From Crossaster papposus (Eukaryota > Echinodermata > Asteroidea > Velatida > Solasteridae), in assembly GCA_037893245.1 (NCBI GenBank), contig JBAIAA010000311.1:310001-374000 (forward strand): a DNA stretch of 64,000 bases. Direction: 5' to 3'. Under the pieces are notes generated by a model. That model saw nothing but the letters and a program-made list of their open reading frames with translations, was not told where the DNA came from and did not search any database. This document shows, piece by piece, positions 11,518 to 24,583 of this stretch (the stretch's first letter is position 1; the number at the start of each line of letters is the position of its first letter). The position numbers and the translations under genes are program-made.

Positions 11518-11872
11518 AGTATTACCCACACTAAAAGTGTTCACACGACTCACGTCACGAGGCAAAGACTGAGGTGATGGTTCACCAGGAGTTCTGCTGG
11601 AATTCCTAATCAGGACAATAGTAGTACTGACATGATGTGGTCCTGTAGAACTTCCGTTAGCTTTTGTAATGTTCACAATGTTCATGTTGGTTACGAATAT
11701 GAGGACAAAGTAATGACGATGACGAAAGACGAAAACTCTAGCCAAAATCGAAAACTTATTTTTCTTGCTTCATACTATTACCTATATATGGCAAACACAT
11801 TTCCAAATATTTTTTTCTGCTGGGAAGCTTTAAAAAAAATTGTTACAAGGAAAATTGTTCGAAACGCGATTA

Positions 11873-12017
11873 TTCTCGCGGTCGGCATGACGTCACGAAG
11901 GGGCGAGCCGTCCATAACAACATGCGTTAAACCTCAAATTTTCCCCTTTGCGCTAAGTGCATAAACAATGGGAAGATAAACGAAGTTCCCGGATGTCCGA
12001 CCGCGAGAATCGCGATT
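11873..12017. repeat. foldback repeat with 20-bp arms
   Basis: CGCGATTATTCTCGCGGTCGG near 11875 pairs with CCGACCGCGAGAATCGCG near 11998, with a 3-base indel. The enclosed sequence carries a TGACGTCAC motif. Could be the ends of a small foldback element. Confidence 0.55.
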
Positions 12018-12150
12018 CTGAAAAACAAAGGTCACGATGAGTCATCCGCAAAGCTGGAGTGACGTCACATGTTAGACTGACTAGGTCTCGTTCCTGCACT
12101 CGTCACGGAAATACATTGGACACGTACGCACGCGGCATACGTTCCGAAAT

Positions 12151-12214
12151 ACGGTACCCTCTGGAGACATGAACACAATGTGTACAATGGAGACAAAACG
12201 TCTCCGGAGGGTAA
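12151..12214. repeat. short inverted repeat
   Basis: TACCCTCTGGAGAC near 12153 pairs with GTCTCCGGAGGGTA near 12199 around a ~30-base loop. No gene content. Confidence 0.5.
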
Positions 12215-13104
12215 ATTTCTATAGATGAATAGGTCTCCATTGGGAATTTCACGAATTAGATTTTTGGATTTTACTTAAATTACTCAAAAACTAGGATTAG
12301 GATGTGGGTAGGGTTTGGGTTAGGGTATAATATAGGGTATATTGGGTCGAAATTTCAACCCAGGAAAAAAATTATGGTTAAAATGGGAGCATTTTGAAAA
12401 ACGTGCTCGACTTTCTAACCATTTTGTACACGAGAACAAAGCCATGTCTCCACAGTGATACAAAAATGCGAATGCACGTTTGTGTGTGTGTATATGTACA
12501 CGTACACGATACCCCATGGATACACGTAAACAGTAGAAAAGTCATGTCGTCCGATTAAGATAATGCTAGTCTTGACGAAAGTTGGGAAGAACACAGCATT
12601 TCTTCTGATGGTTATTCCGAAGACAGTGAAGGTGGATCGAGGAATACATCGGACGAAGATGAATATGAGATCGAGCAAAATAGGAAGTTGAGGTTGTGCG
12701 CGGGGCTGAGCCGTACCGGTTCGAGCCCCTTGCACGGGTGTGGGTATTTTGCGGAACTTGCAGAACGTGCAGAACTCTGCGGAACTCTGCAGAACTGTGC
12801 AAAACAACTAAAATTACACCGAATAAATACAAAATATCGACTTCAAAGGCAGAATAACCTTCAAACCTCACTAATAAGTGCTGAAATTGTTAATTTTTTT
12901 TCTCTTAAATTCAAGATTTGTAAGCATTTATCACTTCGGTCACGTCAGTGCAGAACTAAATACACAGGTGTAACTGCGTGCAGAATACATGCTGTAAAGG
13001 GATATCCTTTTACAAATCAAGTGCTCAGCAGTGCCGGCCATGTGCCGTACGTATACTGTACGGCCGCTTACTGTACTTATTACAATGCGCCCAACGCGCG
13101 CTGT

Positions 13105-15320
13105 AGGGAGGGGGCATGTTTACGGCTGCGGAACCAACCTTTAAAATAATCTAAATATCCTAATTTTATTAGGAACAAGTGTCTTATATCCTCAATAACT
13201 CCTTTAATTATTTTATCGGCCTAATTCAGCCGACAAGGCATTTAAATTTCAGAGTTCCTCATTGTACCAGATCGCGTTTTTCAGCTCTATTTGATGCGTT
13301 CTTTTTAATGTATAGGTCCCTGTACTTTAGAATGGTCCAACGCAGTGGGGAGGGGGCATGTTTACGGCTGCAGAACTAACCTTTAACATGATCGCAATAT
13401 CTTACTTTTAACAGGGACAAGTGTCTTATATCCTCAATAACTCCTCTGATTATTTTAACGGCAAAATTCAGCCGACAAGGCATTCAAATATCAGAGTTCC
13501 GCGTTTTACCAGGGCAATTTTTTTCCAGCTCGATTTGATGCGTGCGTTATAATGTAGGGCCGTGTACAACACATTAGAATGGTCCAACGCTGTGGGGAGG
13601 GGGCATGTTTACGGCTGCAGAACCAACCTTTAAAATAATCGGAATATCCTAATTTTAACAGGGACAAGTGTCTTATATCCTCAATAACTCCTCTAATTAT
13701 TTCATCGGCAAAATTCAGCCGACAAGGCATGTAAATATCAGAGTTCCGCGTTTTACCAGGGCATTTTTTCAGCTCGATTTGATGCGTGCGTTGGGGTGTA
13801 GGGCCGTGTATACAACACATTAGAATGGTCCAACGCTGTAGGAAGGCCGGGGGCATGTTTACGGCTGCAGAACTAACCTTTAACATGATCGCAATATCTT
13901 AATTTGAACAGGGACAAGTGTCTTATATCCTCAATAACTCCTCTGATTATTTTAACGGCAAAATTCAGCCGACAAGGCATGCATGTAAATATCAGAGTTC
14001 CGCGTTTTACCAGGGCAATTTCTTCAGCTCGATTTGATGCGTGCGATGGGGTGTAGGGCCGTGTACAGCACATTCGAATGGGTCCAACGCTGTGGGGAGG
14101 GGGCATGTTTACGGCTGCAGAACCAACCTTTAACATGATCGCAATATCTTAATTTTAACAGGGACAAGTGTCTTATATCCTCAATAACTCCTCTGATTAT
14201 TTTAACGGCAAAATTCAGCCGACAAGGCATGTAAATATCAGAGTTCCGCGTTTTACCAGGGCATTTTTTTCAGCTCGATTTGATGCGTGCGTTATAATGT
14301 AGGGCCGTGTACAACACATTAGAATGGTCCAACGCTGTGGGGAGGGGGCATGTTTACGGCTGCAGAACTAACCTTTAACATGATCGCAATATCTTAATTT
14401 TAACAGGGACAAGTGTCTTATATCCTCAATAACTCCTCTGATTATTTTAACGGCAAAATTCAGCCGACAAGGCATGTAAATATCAGAGTTCCGCGTTTTA
14501 CCAGGGCAATTTCTTCAGCTCGATTTGATGCGTGCGTTATAATGTAGGGCCGTGTACAACACATTATAATGGTCCAACGCTGTGGGGAGGGGGCATGTTT
14601 ACGGCTGCAGAACCAACCTTTAACATGATCGCAATATCTTAATTTTAACAGGGACAAGTGTCTTATATCCTCAATAACTTCTCTGATTATTTTATCGGCA
14701 AAATTCAGTTGACAAGGCATGTAAATATCAGAGTTCCGCGTTTTACCAGGGCAATTTTGTCAGCTCGATTTGATGCGTGCGTTATAATGTAGGGCCGTGT
14801 ACAACACATTAGAATGGTCCAACGAGTGGGGAGGGGGCATGTTTACGGCTGCAGAACTAACCTTTAACATGATCGCAATATCTTAATTTGAACAGGGACA
14901 AGTGTCTTATATCCTCAATAACTCCTCTGATTATTTTAACGGCAAAATTCAGCCGACAAGGCATGTAAATATCAGAGTTCCGCGTTTTAACAGGGCAATT
15001 TCTTCAGCTCGATTTGATGCGTGCGTTATAATGTAGGGCCGTGTACAACACATTAGAATGGTCCAACGTTGTGGGGAGGGGGCATGTTTACGGCTGCAGA
15101 ACCAACCTTTAACATGATCGCAATATCTTAATTTGAACAGGGACAAGTGTCTTATATCCTCAATAACTTCTCTGATTATTTTAACGGCAAAATTCAGCCG
15201 ACAAGGCATGTAAATATCAGAGTTCCGCGTTTTACCAGATCGCGTTTTTCAGCTCGATTTGATGCGTGCGTTATAATGTAGGGCCGTGTACAACACATTA
15301 GAATGGCCCAAGGCTGTGGG
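13105..15320. repeat. about 245-bp tandem array, nine copies
   Basis: The phrase GGCATGTTTACGGCTGC recurs near 13113, 13355, 13602, 13852, 14102, 14347, 14590, 14837 and 15079, a period of 242-250 bases. The first two copies and the last are most diverged; inner copies are nearly identical, as expected when unequal crossing-over homogenises the centre. Each unit carries conserved phrases CCTCAATAACTCCTCTGATT and CAGAGTTCCGCGTTTTACC. The minus strand is open for about 86 codons per unit, but the unit length is not consistently a multiple of three, so this is not read as coding. Confidence 0.95.
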
Positions 15321-15650
15321 TAGGCACTGACCGCGTTATGGGGACAGGCTCTTTTGTTTGGAAAAGACAGACCGAGTAGTGGGGACATTTTCGAGTCCCC
15401 ATAGCGCGTTGGGTGTTCAGTAAAGGTAAAACAAGGTAAAATCGGGTTAGGGTATAATGAACGAAAATGAAGAAGAGGACAAATTAGGGTGATCCTGAAA
15501 ATTTTAGAATTTTAGAGTGTTTTGAGTTTGAGATTAGAGAGATTTCAGTTTACACACAAACCCTATGGGTTGTCCCCATAACGCTATGTACCAAAAGAAT
15601 CTACGGGGAGACACTTGTCCTGATAAAATTAATCCGATTCCGTGTGCTAG

Positions 15651-16135
15651 GGGTGCACTGGCCTAATTCAAGTCCCATTGAAAACAGTGTAAAATCAACA
15701 ATGTTTAGGACCAAGTTTCATGCACACCGACATCACTGGGGTTTATCAAACAACAATCAGATTATTGTCTTGGTCTTTATCTTTCCATTTCTTTTCTATT
15801 TTTAGTAGGTTAGCCGATTACATTTTTTAATATTCACACCAAAAGAAACTCACCTTCCGAAAAGTAATACTTCCCGAGCCTGAAAGCAGCCATTTTACAA
15901 ATGGCATCCCTCCACATTCTAGGGCAATTAGGACCCATTTTTCAACCGTAATTTTGTCAAGTCTGCCCTCAGATTGAAGCTCAAAGACCAGGGAGTTGAT
16001 CCTATCCTATATTTACACAATCCCACCATTTATTTCACCAAACGGCATCCCGTTTTTTCAAAAGAAATTGTGGGGGCACATTTCATGCAAATGACCTCGC
16101 GTAGAAATTCTCCCTTCAATTAAGATGGTGCACCC
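15651..16135 (-). mobile_element. solo 485-bp terminal-repeat element (family TDR-1, copy A)
   Basis: The ends GGGTGCACTG (15651) and GTGCACCC (to 16135) are inverted repeats. A perfect 4-bp CTAG flanks both sides (15647-15650 and 16136-16139), taken as the target-site duplication. The body is the reverse complement of the two direct repeats that bound the composite element at 43335-47804, with visible divergence. Non-autonomous. Confidence 0.85.
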
Positions 16136-16768
16136 CTAGGTGGTATAGTGCATATTGCCTAATTACTGTTTTCCATTGATTTCACATGACCTCAAAGGCG
16201 AAATGTGACTAATTATAAATTATGATAACAGTTAATTTCTTTCGGCTGTTCTAATAATGACACTGCACCGAGCAGCGCCCTCACTTCTCCAAAACAAATA
16301 ATAATGAATTCTCTGCAAGGGTCATTTATAGAGTACTAAAACTACTATGCATTTTTGTGGGAAAATCGTTAGTGTTAACCTGCGATATTCCAGTTTTGAC
16401 CCACAATGCTTTGCCAAGCATGAGTACCTTTCCATTACAATTATTGGTTCAACTTCATACTGCCACTCAGATAGTGTTTGTCCACAAACACATTTATTTC
16501 CCCAAAAAAATTGAAAGGAGTTGTTCAGATACTTATAAGACTGATGATACTGGCGAGTGTTAATTTGTGTGTGAATGGGTTTATACGTAATAGCAAGAGG
16601 GTACTACTACTACTATAGTTGACTTTGACTCGAGTTCATCAAGACAAGAGTTTACCCGCCCACTACTCTTTGTCAGGAATTTCTTGGTATGTCCGTACAA
16701 CGCAGTGATTTCTCTATGTTTTTCACATGCGTGCAGTGTCGCCCTTTTTCATGCTTAGCACTATTTGC

Positions 16769-16787
16769 CCCCCCCCCCCCCCCCCAT
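16769..16787. repeat. poly-C tract
   Basis: An uninterrupted C run within otherwise unremarkable intron sequence. Length may be unreliable in assembly. Confidence 0.8.
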
Positions 16788-17164
16788 CACGATGATTTAC
16801 AGCACCTGCCCAAAACTCACTGTTTAAACCCACTGCAGTGTATATCAACACTCCTTTTTGGATCGCAAAATGGGTCCAATCGACTCATCAATCAGTTGCG
16901 CATTTCTTAACTCCATTGTTCAGCGCTGGCCCAGGACAATGGTTTGTGTTATTCGTTCCGCACCTTCTTTATTTCATATGGAACGCATCGACAACGCGCT
17001 GTACAAACCGTTTGTAGTCGTGTGACACCGGGGAAATGTTATACAACTAGGATGGTGCCTGTGTCCGGGTCCTTATTTTGGTGTGACTGCATTCTTATCA
17101 GGTTAAACCCTTTAAATATAAAAATAACAATTCCATATAATTACAAAGATTTCTAAAAATACAA

Positions 17165-17280
17165 TTAAAGGTAGGATACATCATTTACAGATCTCGAAAA
17201 TATTTACTACCGAATTGTTAAGAAATATCTTAACATCCAGCAAAATGATCGCGCTAGATATCCTACAATTATTCCCAATT
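17165..17280. mobile_element. fragment of TTAA-type MITE (family M2)
   Basis: Begins TTAAAGGTAGGATACA and keeps the subterminal phrases ATTTACTACCGAATTGTTAA and CATCCAGCAAAATGA found in the full copies at 56717-57102 and 61740-62085. Only about 115 bases remain, so it is a deletion derivative. Confidence 0.65.
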
Positions 17281-17427
17281 CATAGGGCAATTAAACCCCA
17301 TCTGATACCTCGTGGGACAACTCCCGCATGGATGCACATATCATAACACGTGGTAAAACGTCAACGCATCAGGGGAAAAATGCTCGGGGGGGGGGGGGGG
17401 GGGGGGGTGCGAGATCCTTAAAACATT

Positions 17428-17677
17428 CATGGGAACCTATGGGATCCTTCATGGGAACCCATGGGATCCTCCATGGGACCCCATGGGATCCTCCATGGGA
17501 CCATGCATGAGAACCCATGGGATCCTCCATGGGATCCTCCATGGGATCCCCATGGGATCCTCCATGGGATCCTCCATGGGATCCTCCATGGGATCCTCCA
17601 TGGGATCCTCCATGGGATCCTCCATGGGATCCTCCATGGGATCCTCCATGGGATCCTCCATGGGATCCTCCATGGGA
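17428..17677. repeat. 12-bp minisatellite (ATGGGATCCTCC)
   Basis: About twenty units of ATGGGATCCTCC with some longer variant units at the left. The repeat contains overlapping CCATGG and GGATCC palindromes. All six frames are open, giving spurious Met-Gly-Ser-Ser, Gly-Ile-Leu-His or Asp-Pro-Met-Glu repeats. It abuts the decayed retroelement to its right, and a minus-strand frame runs from the retroelement into the repeat. Confidence 0.95.
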
Positions 17678-17689
17678 TCGGGACCAATA

Positions 17690-19260
17690 GAGAGAGTGGA
17701 TCCGTCTTGGGTCTGTAATATGCCAAAAGGTGTATTTGCAAAGGACGCATCCTCAGTCTGGACCAGGGTATCAGGTCCACTAGGCTGGCCATGAACCCTA
17801 GAAGTTTCAGCCAAGCTCGCGCTGGGGCAGCTTGAGTGAATAAAAATAGTTTGACGCATTTCCGCAGGCTGGCAATACGTTCCCCTGACGGCGATGCCCC
17901 TGCGTAGATCGATGTCCGCTCCCAGAAAGGTTATTTCCTGGGACGGGATTAGTCGGGGCTCGTTGTCAACGTATAAGTGGCCGTCAAGTTTCGAATAGTC
18001 TCGTCTTTTTATTTTCCCACTATCAGCCAGTCGTCGAGATACATACAAATCATGTTCTCGCGCCGGAGACGTGGTGCTATTTCTCGCACAACCCTGGCTC
18101 TTTGCCTGGTTGATAGACCGAAGGGAAGGGCAGTGAACTCATGAGTGCGCCCCCGATACCAATAACGTGGGAATCGGGAGTGCACTTGGAGGATGGGGAT
18201 ACGTAGGTACGCATCCTTTAGGTCTAATGACATTCCCCACGCTTGCGTTGGTAACAAGTATATTGAGATTTTCCATTCGAAAACGTTCGGGTCTGATAAA
18301 CTTGTTGAGCGCTTTCAGATTGATGATCGGCCGCCAATCGCCCGTCGCCTTCTTTGATGTTGGGAAGGACAGGAAGCCTGTGAACTGATCCGCTGGAGAG
18401 ACCAGGTGGACTGCTCTTTTCTCGATAAGGGATAATATATCTTGTTCGAGAGCTCTGCGTTTGTACGTGTTTGTCGAAGGGGTGCTTGTAAATTCTAGTT
18501 GATAGCCCTGGCCGACTATAGAAATCACCCATGCGTCGGAGGTGATCCCTCTCCAGGACCCTACGAAATTTCTGAGACGACCCCCATGGGCCCCAGTGTG
18601 GGGGTTGACTCGGTGGGGGCGTCACCGCCGCCACCCTGAGCTGGGGGCCGGTGGTAGAAGCCCCTTTCCCGCCCGCTAGTTTGTGCGTTTTGGCGCGTAT
18701 ATGGGCGGAATATGGGCGTGAATGAGCTGAAACCATTGTTCCAGCCAATCTCTTTGCTTTCTAGTGGCGAAAAGGCTTGAATGATTTCCTAAGGGCAGGG
18801 GGAAAGGAGGGGGGCTTGTCAGTAGCCGATGGCTTCTTCGAGCTCAGCTTGTTCGGTGTCTCGATCCTCTTGGCTTCAGCTTTCAGAATTTCCTGGAATC
18901 TGCCTCCGAAGAGGTCCTTGCCCATAAGGGGAAGGTCTCATAGCCCCTTCGTGTGGAATGTAAAGTGCTTCCATCACGTTAGTCCTACGTGACCGAGCGG
19001 ACAAAAGAGAGATCTTCGTCAACTGATCTAGGGAAAGACGGACTAATTCGTCCAAACATTTGAAGGCTATACTGCAAACATATCGGCCGGGATTTGTGAA
19101 TCTTTCTCACATTTGCAGACGATATATTCAGATAACAGAAGTAGAAATGCGTTAGTTTGAGAACCAAATCTAGCTGCCTCATCAACCTTCTTCATTGTTT
19201 CCTCTATCGTAGCTTTTAGTCCGGGAGCCCAGCCAGGTTTAATCATAATTTTGAGTGCAA
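17690..19260 (-). pseudogene. decayed DIRS-type retrotransposon (gag-like plus reverse transcriptase remnants)
   Basis: Read on the minus strand, fragments appear in the order expected of a DIRS-type element. From about 19240 to 18780 is a gag-like segment containing LDELVRLSLDQLTKISLLSA and MGKDLFGGRFQEILKAEAKR. From about 18570 to 18010 are reverse transcriptase pieces: ITSDAWVISIVGQGYQLEFT, GDWRPIINLKALNKFIRPE, SLDLKDAYLRIPI, ALPFGLS and the catalytic MYLDDWLI, where YLDD followed by W is typical of DIRS/Ngaro-like enzymes. From 18000 to 17870 comes a post-RT segment with ITFLGADIDLRRGIAV. The pieces are split between frames by several frameshifts, and no RNase H, methyltransferase or tyrosine recombinase is visible. 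The downstream end is replaced by the 12-bp minisatellite. Dead copy. Confidence 0.8.
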
Positions 19261-19830
19261 AAGGTTTGAAGCGTGGGATATGTTGGGGTGACTGGGACAA
19301 CTGCAAAATGGGTTTTCTTAAGTTTGGCGAGTGGTGCGTTGGGTGGGGGGAGCCCCTGACAGACCCCCCAAAATTCGATTTAATCATAATCTTGAGTGCA
19401 AACAACATTTCTTCATGAGTCGAAAGTTTATCGTGTACTGAATAGGATTTGTATACTTAAGAACAATATAATTGGTGCTAAGTACACTTAAGAAGGTCTT
19501 TAATTAGTGCTAATTACACGTTTAATCATAATTTTGAGTGCAAGGATAAAACAAGTGTCAATGTGTAGCTGACACCTTGCTGGAGCAAAATCCACCACTT
19601 AAGAAAGTTTTAAGTGGTGCCATCCCTAATTAAGAAAGGGTCAAAGGTCACCATACGTCATTAAACACCAATAATTATAACGTTGAGTGCAACTTGCATT
19701 TATGTGTATATCAACAGGTTATCATAGACCGATCACTGACCACAAGCTTAAGAATATGAAATATAGTGCAAAGTCTAATTAAGAAGGTATGTAATTAGTG
19801 CTAATTACACGTTTAATCATTACTTTTGTA
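19236..19830. repeat. degenerate ~145-bp tandem repeat
   Basis: The phrase TTTAATCATAATTTTGAGTGCAA or close variants recurs near 19238, 19379, 19521, 19671 and 19811, spacing 141-150 bases. A second phrase, TAATTAGTGCTAATTACACG, occurs near 19501 and 19791, two periods apart. Units are well diverged, so the array is old. Confidence 0.6.
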
Positions 19831-22800
19831 ATGTTACACAATACACTGTACGAACCCTTGAAGTAATGAGAATGATCTACGTAGAAAAAGAATAGTAGCT
19901 AAACACCTCTTTTAACCGCATGTGTTGTACGAGATCTGTAAAGGTGGTTTAAAAACACTGCAGGCGTACACATGTTCGTATAGCGCACGACCGAGAAAAC
20001 GAATTTAATATCACAGGAAACGAAGTTAATATCACAAAAACAATCAGGAAAATTAAGTTAAACATAAAAACACCCAAGAACTAGACATGTGTTTGTGGAC
20101 AAACACAGAGCTGTTTCGAGTGTCTTACATTATTTTCAATATGTGTGTGTGGTCTATGTGTGTGCCAAGTCTCAAGTTGATCAAATTTACGAAAGTGTCA
20201 AAGTCAATAGTCTAAAGAAAAACGTGTACAAAACCTATGGGGGACAAAATGAACCTTTAACGTGACGTCACATGACCTTGAATGACGCAATCGTGCCGAA
20301 TTTCTTCCAGAACCATATATGAGTGATGTTCTAAGTGTGTGCCAAGTCTCAAGTCGATCAAATTTACGAAAGTGTCGAAGTCATAGTCTAAAGAAAAACG
20401 TGTACAAAACCTATGGGGGAAAAAATTGAAACTTTAACTTGACGTTACGTGACCTTGAATGACGCAATCGTGCCGAATTTCTTCCAAGACCATCTGTGGG
20501 TGATGTTCTAAGTATATGCCAAGTTTCAAGTCGGTCGGATGTATCAAAGTGTCAAAGTCAATAGTCTGGATGAAAACGTGTACAAAACCTATGGGGAAAA
20601 ATTGCACCTTTAACGTGACGTCACGTGACCATGAATGACGTAATCGCGACGAATTTCTTCTAGGACCGTCCTTGCGTGGTTGTCTAAATGTATGCCAAGT
20701 CTAAAGTCGATCGGATCTACCAAAGTGTCAAAGTGTATTGGCTGAACGAAACGTGTACAAATCCTATGAGAAAAAGTCTGAAAGTGGAAAAAAAAAAAAA
20801 AAAAAAAACTAGATGTGTTTGTGGACAAACACTAGCTGTTTCGGCAGTGTTAAATGATTCTATGACACCATCACAACATACTTATATTGATAACAAATGT
20901 GACAAAAATGACAAAAACATTCATCTAAAACTATAACAAATACACCTTTAATGTGACATCTCATTACACCCGATGACATAATCATGACGTGACCTCAATT
21001 AATACCTATAACACATCCCGAAATACTTGCGTACCAAGTTTGACCCAAATCGGACTTGTACTTTCAGAGATAGATGGTCTTGAAAACTCACCTTTAATGT
21101 GACGTCACATGACACCCGATGTCGTTATCATTAGGTCAGCTCAATGTATACCTATAACACATCCCGGAATACGTGCATACCAAGTTTGACCCCAATCGGA
21201 CCTGTACTTCTAGAGATAGAGGGTCTTAACAACTACACCTTTAAGGTGACGCCACATTACACCCGATGACGTCATCATGCCATCACCTCCATTTATATCT
21301 ATAGCATATCCCGGAATACCTGTAAACCACGTTTGAGCACAATCGGACCTGTACTTCCAGAGATAGAGGGTCCAAAAAAATGCACCTTTAATGTGACGTC
21401 ACATGACCCACGAAGACGTCATCATGACGATTTTTATCTTGGCCCTCCTGGGGATGGTGATCGAAGTGTGTGCTAAGTCGGAAGTCGATCGGATTTACCA
21501 GTGTCAAAGTCAATAGTCTGGTGAAAAAACGTGTACAAATCTTATGGGGAAAACTACACCTTTAATGTGACGTCACATGACGTCATTATGACGTCATTAT
21601 GACGTCACCTTAATTTTCGTATATAACACATCCCGGAATACCTGTATACCAAGTTTGACACTAATCGGACTTGTACTTCCAGAGAAAGAGGGTCCTAAAA
21701 ACCGAACCTTTAATATGACGTCACATGACCCCCGATGACGTCATCATGCCGATTTTCACATTGGCCCTTCTGAGGATGGTGGTTGAGGTGTGTGCTAACT
21801 TTTAGGTCAATCGGATTTATTAAAGTGTTAAAGTCAATAGTCTGGATGAAAACGTGTACAAAACCTATGGGGGAAAATTACACCTTTAACGTGACGTCAC
21901 GTGACCATGAATGACGTAATCGTGACGAATTTATTCTAGAATCATCCATGGGTAGTATGCTAAGAGTAGCTAGCCAAGTCTGAAGTCGATCGGATTTACC
22001 AAAGTGCCAAATATATATCGGGTGAAAAAACGTGTACAAATCTTATGGGGAAAACTACACCTTTAATGTGACGTCACATGACGTCGTTATGACATCATTA
22101 TGACGTCACCTTAATTTTCGTATATAACACATCCCGGAATACCTGTATACCAAGTTTGACACTAATCGGACTTGTACTTCCAGAGATAGGGGGTCCTAAA
22201 AACTGAACCTTTAATGTGACGTCACATGACCCCCGATGACGTCATCATGGCGATTTTCATATTGACCCTTCTGAGGATGGTGGTTGAGGTGTTTGCTAAC
22301 TTTTAGGTCAATCGGATTTACTAAAGTGTCAAAGTCAATAGTCTGGATGAAAACGTGTACAAAACCTATGGGGAAAAATTGCACCTTTAACGTGACGTCA
22401 CGTGACCATGAATGACGTAATCGCGACGAATTTCTTCTAGGACCATCCGTGGGTGGTGTTCTTATTGTATGCCAAGTTTCAAGTCGATCGGATTTACCAA
22501 AGTGTCAAAGTGTATTGGCTGAACGAAACGTGTACAAATCCTATGGGAAAAAGTCTGAAACAGGAAAAAAAAAAACTAGATGTGTTTGTGGACAAACACT
22601 AGCTGTTTCGGCAGTGTTAAATGATTCTATGACACCATCACAACATACTTTCATTGATAACAAATGTGACAAAAACATTCATCTAAAACTATAACAAATA
22701 CATCTTTAATGTGACATGTCATTACACCCGATGACATAATCATGACGTGACCCCAATTAATACCTATAACACATCCCGAAATACTTGCGTACCAAGTTTG

Positions 22801-24544
22801 ACCCAAATCAGACTTGTACTTTCAGAGATAGATGGTCTTGAAAACTCACCTTTAATGTGACGTCACATGACACCCGATGTCGTTATCATTACGTCAGCTC
22901 AATGTATACCTATAACACATCCCGGAATACTTGCATACCAAGTTTGACTCCAATCGGACCTGTACTTCTAGAGATAGAGGGTCTTAACAACTACACCTTT
23001 AAGGTGACGCCACATTACACCCGATGACGTCATTATGCCATCACCTCCATTTATATCTATAGCATATCCCGGAATACCTGTAAGTTTGAGCACAATCGGA
23101 CCTGTACTTCCAGAGATAGAGGGTCCAAAAAACCGAACCTTTAATGTGACGTCACATGACCCACGATGACGTCATCATGACTATTTTTATCTTGGCCCTC
23201 CTGGAGATGGTGATTGAAGTGTGTGCTAAGTCGGAAGTCGATCGGATTTACCAAAGTGTCAAAGTCAATAGTCTGAAAAAAACCGTGTACAAAACCTATG
23301 GGGAAAAAACTGCACCTTTAACGTGATGTCACGTGACCACGAATGACATAATCGTGACGAATTTCTTATAGTATCATCTGTGGGTAGTATGCTAAGAGTA
23401 TCTAGCCAAGTCTGAAGTGGATCGGATTTACCAAAGTGCCAAATATATATCGGGTGAAAAAACGTGTACAGATCTTATGGGGAAAACTACACCTTTAATG
23501 TGACGTCACATGACGTCATTATGACGTCATTATGACGTCGCCTTAATTTTCGTATATAACACATCCCGGAATACCTGTATACCAAGTTTGACACTAATCG
23601 GACTTGTACTTCCAAAGAAAGAGGGTCCTAAAAACCGAACCTTTAATATGACGTCACATGACCCCCGATGACGTCATCATGGCGATTTTTATATTGGCCC
23701 TTCTGAGGATGGTGGTTGAGGTGTGTGCTAACTTTTAGGTCAATCGGATGTACTAAAGTGTTAAAGTCAATAGTCTGGAGGAAAACGTGTACAAAACCTA
23801 TGGGAAAAAAATTGCACCTTTAACGTGACGTCACGTGACCATGAATGACGTAATCGTGACGAATTTCTTCTAGAATCATCTGTGGGTAGTATGCTAAGAG
23901 TAGATAGCCAAGTCTGAAGTCGATCGGATTTACCAAAGTGCCAAATATATATCGGGTGAAAAAACGTGTACAAATCTTATGGGGAAAACTACACCTTTAA
24001 TGTGACGTCACATGACGTCATTATGACGTCATTATGACGTCACCTTAATTTTCGTATATAACACATCCCGGAATACCTGTATACCAAGTTTGACACTAAT
24101 CGGACTTTTACTTCCAGAGATAGAGGGTCCTAAAAACTCAACCTTTAATGTGACGTCACATGACCCCCGATGACGTCATCATGGCGATTTTTATATTGGC
24201 CCTTCTGAGGATGGTGGTTGAGGTGTGTGCTAACTTTTAGGTCAATCGGATGTACTAAAGTGTTAAAGTCAATAGTCTGGAGGAAAACGTGTACAAAACC
24301 TATGGGGAAAAATTGCACCTTTAACGTGACGTCACGTGACCATGAATGACGTAATCGCGACGAATTTCTTCTAGGACCATCTGTGGGTGGTGTTCTTATT
24401 GTATGCCAAGTTTCAAGTCGATCGGATCTACCAAAGTGTAAAAGTGTATTGGCTGAACGAAACGTGTACAAATCCTATGAGAGAAAGTCTGAAAGTGGAA
24501 AAAAAAAAAAAAAAAAAAAAAAAGAATAAAAAAAACTTTAACGA

Positions 24545-24583
24545 TTACAATAGCTGTTTCGGTGGAAAACCGAAACAGCTAAA
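24545..24583. repeat. hairpin AGCTGTTTCGGT (one copy)
   Basis: AGCTGTTTCGGT / ACCGAAACAGCT, 12-bp perfect stem with a GGAAA loop, following an A-run at the end of a unit of the large array. Confidence 0.85.

Noticed and set aside
12295..12345. Telomere-like TTAGGG sequence
   Set aside because: Only one or two exact TTAGGG among degenerate GGGT/TAGG phrases; no run.
17428..17794. Glycine/serine or isoleucine/proline repeat proteins
   Set aside because: All six frames of the 12-bp minisatellite are open; no start or family supports any of them.
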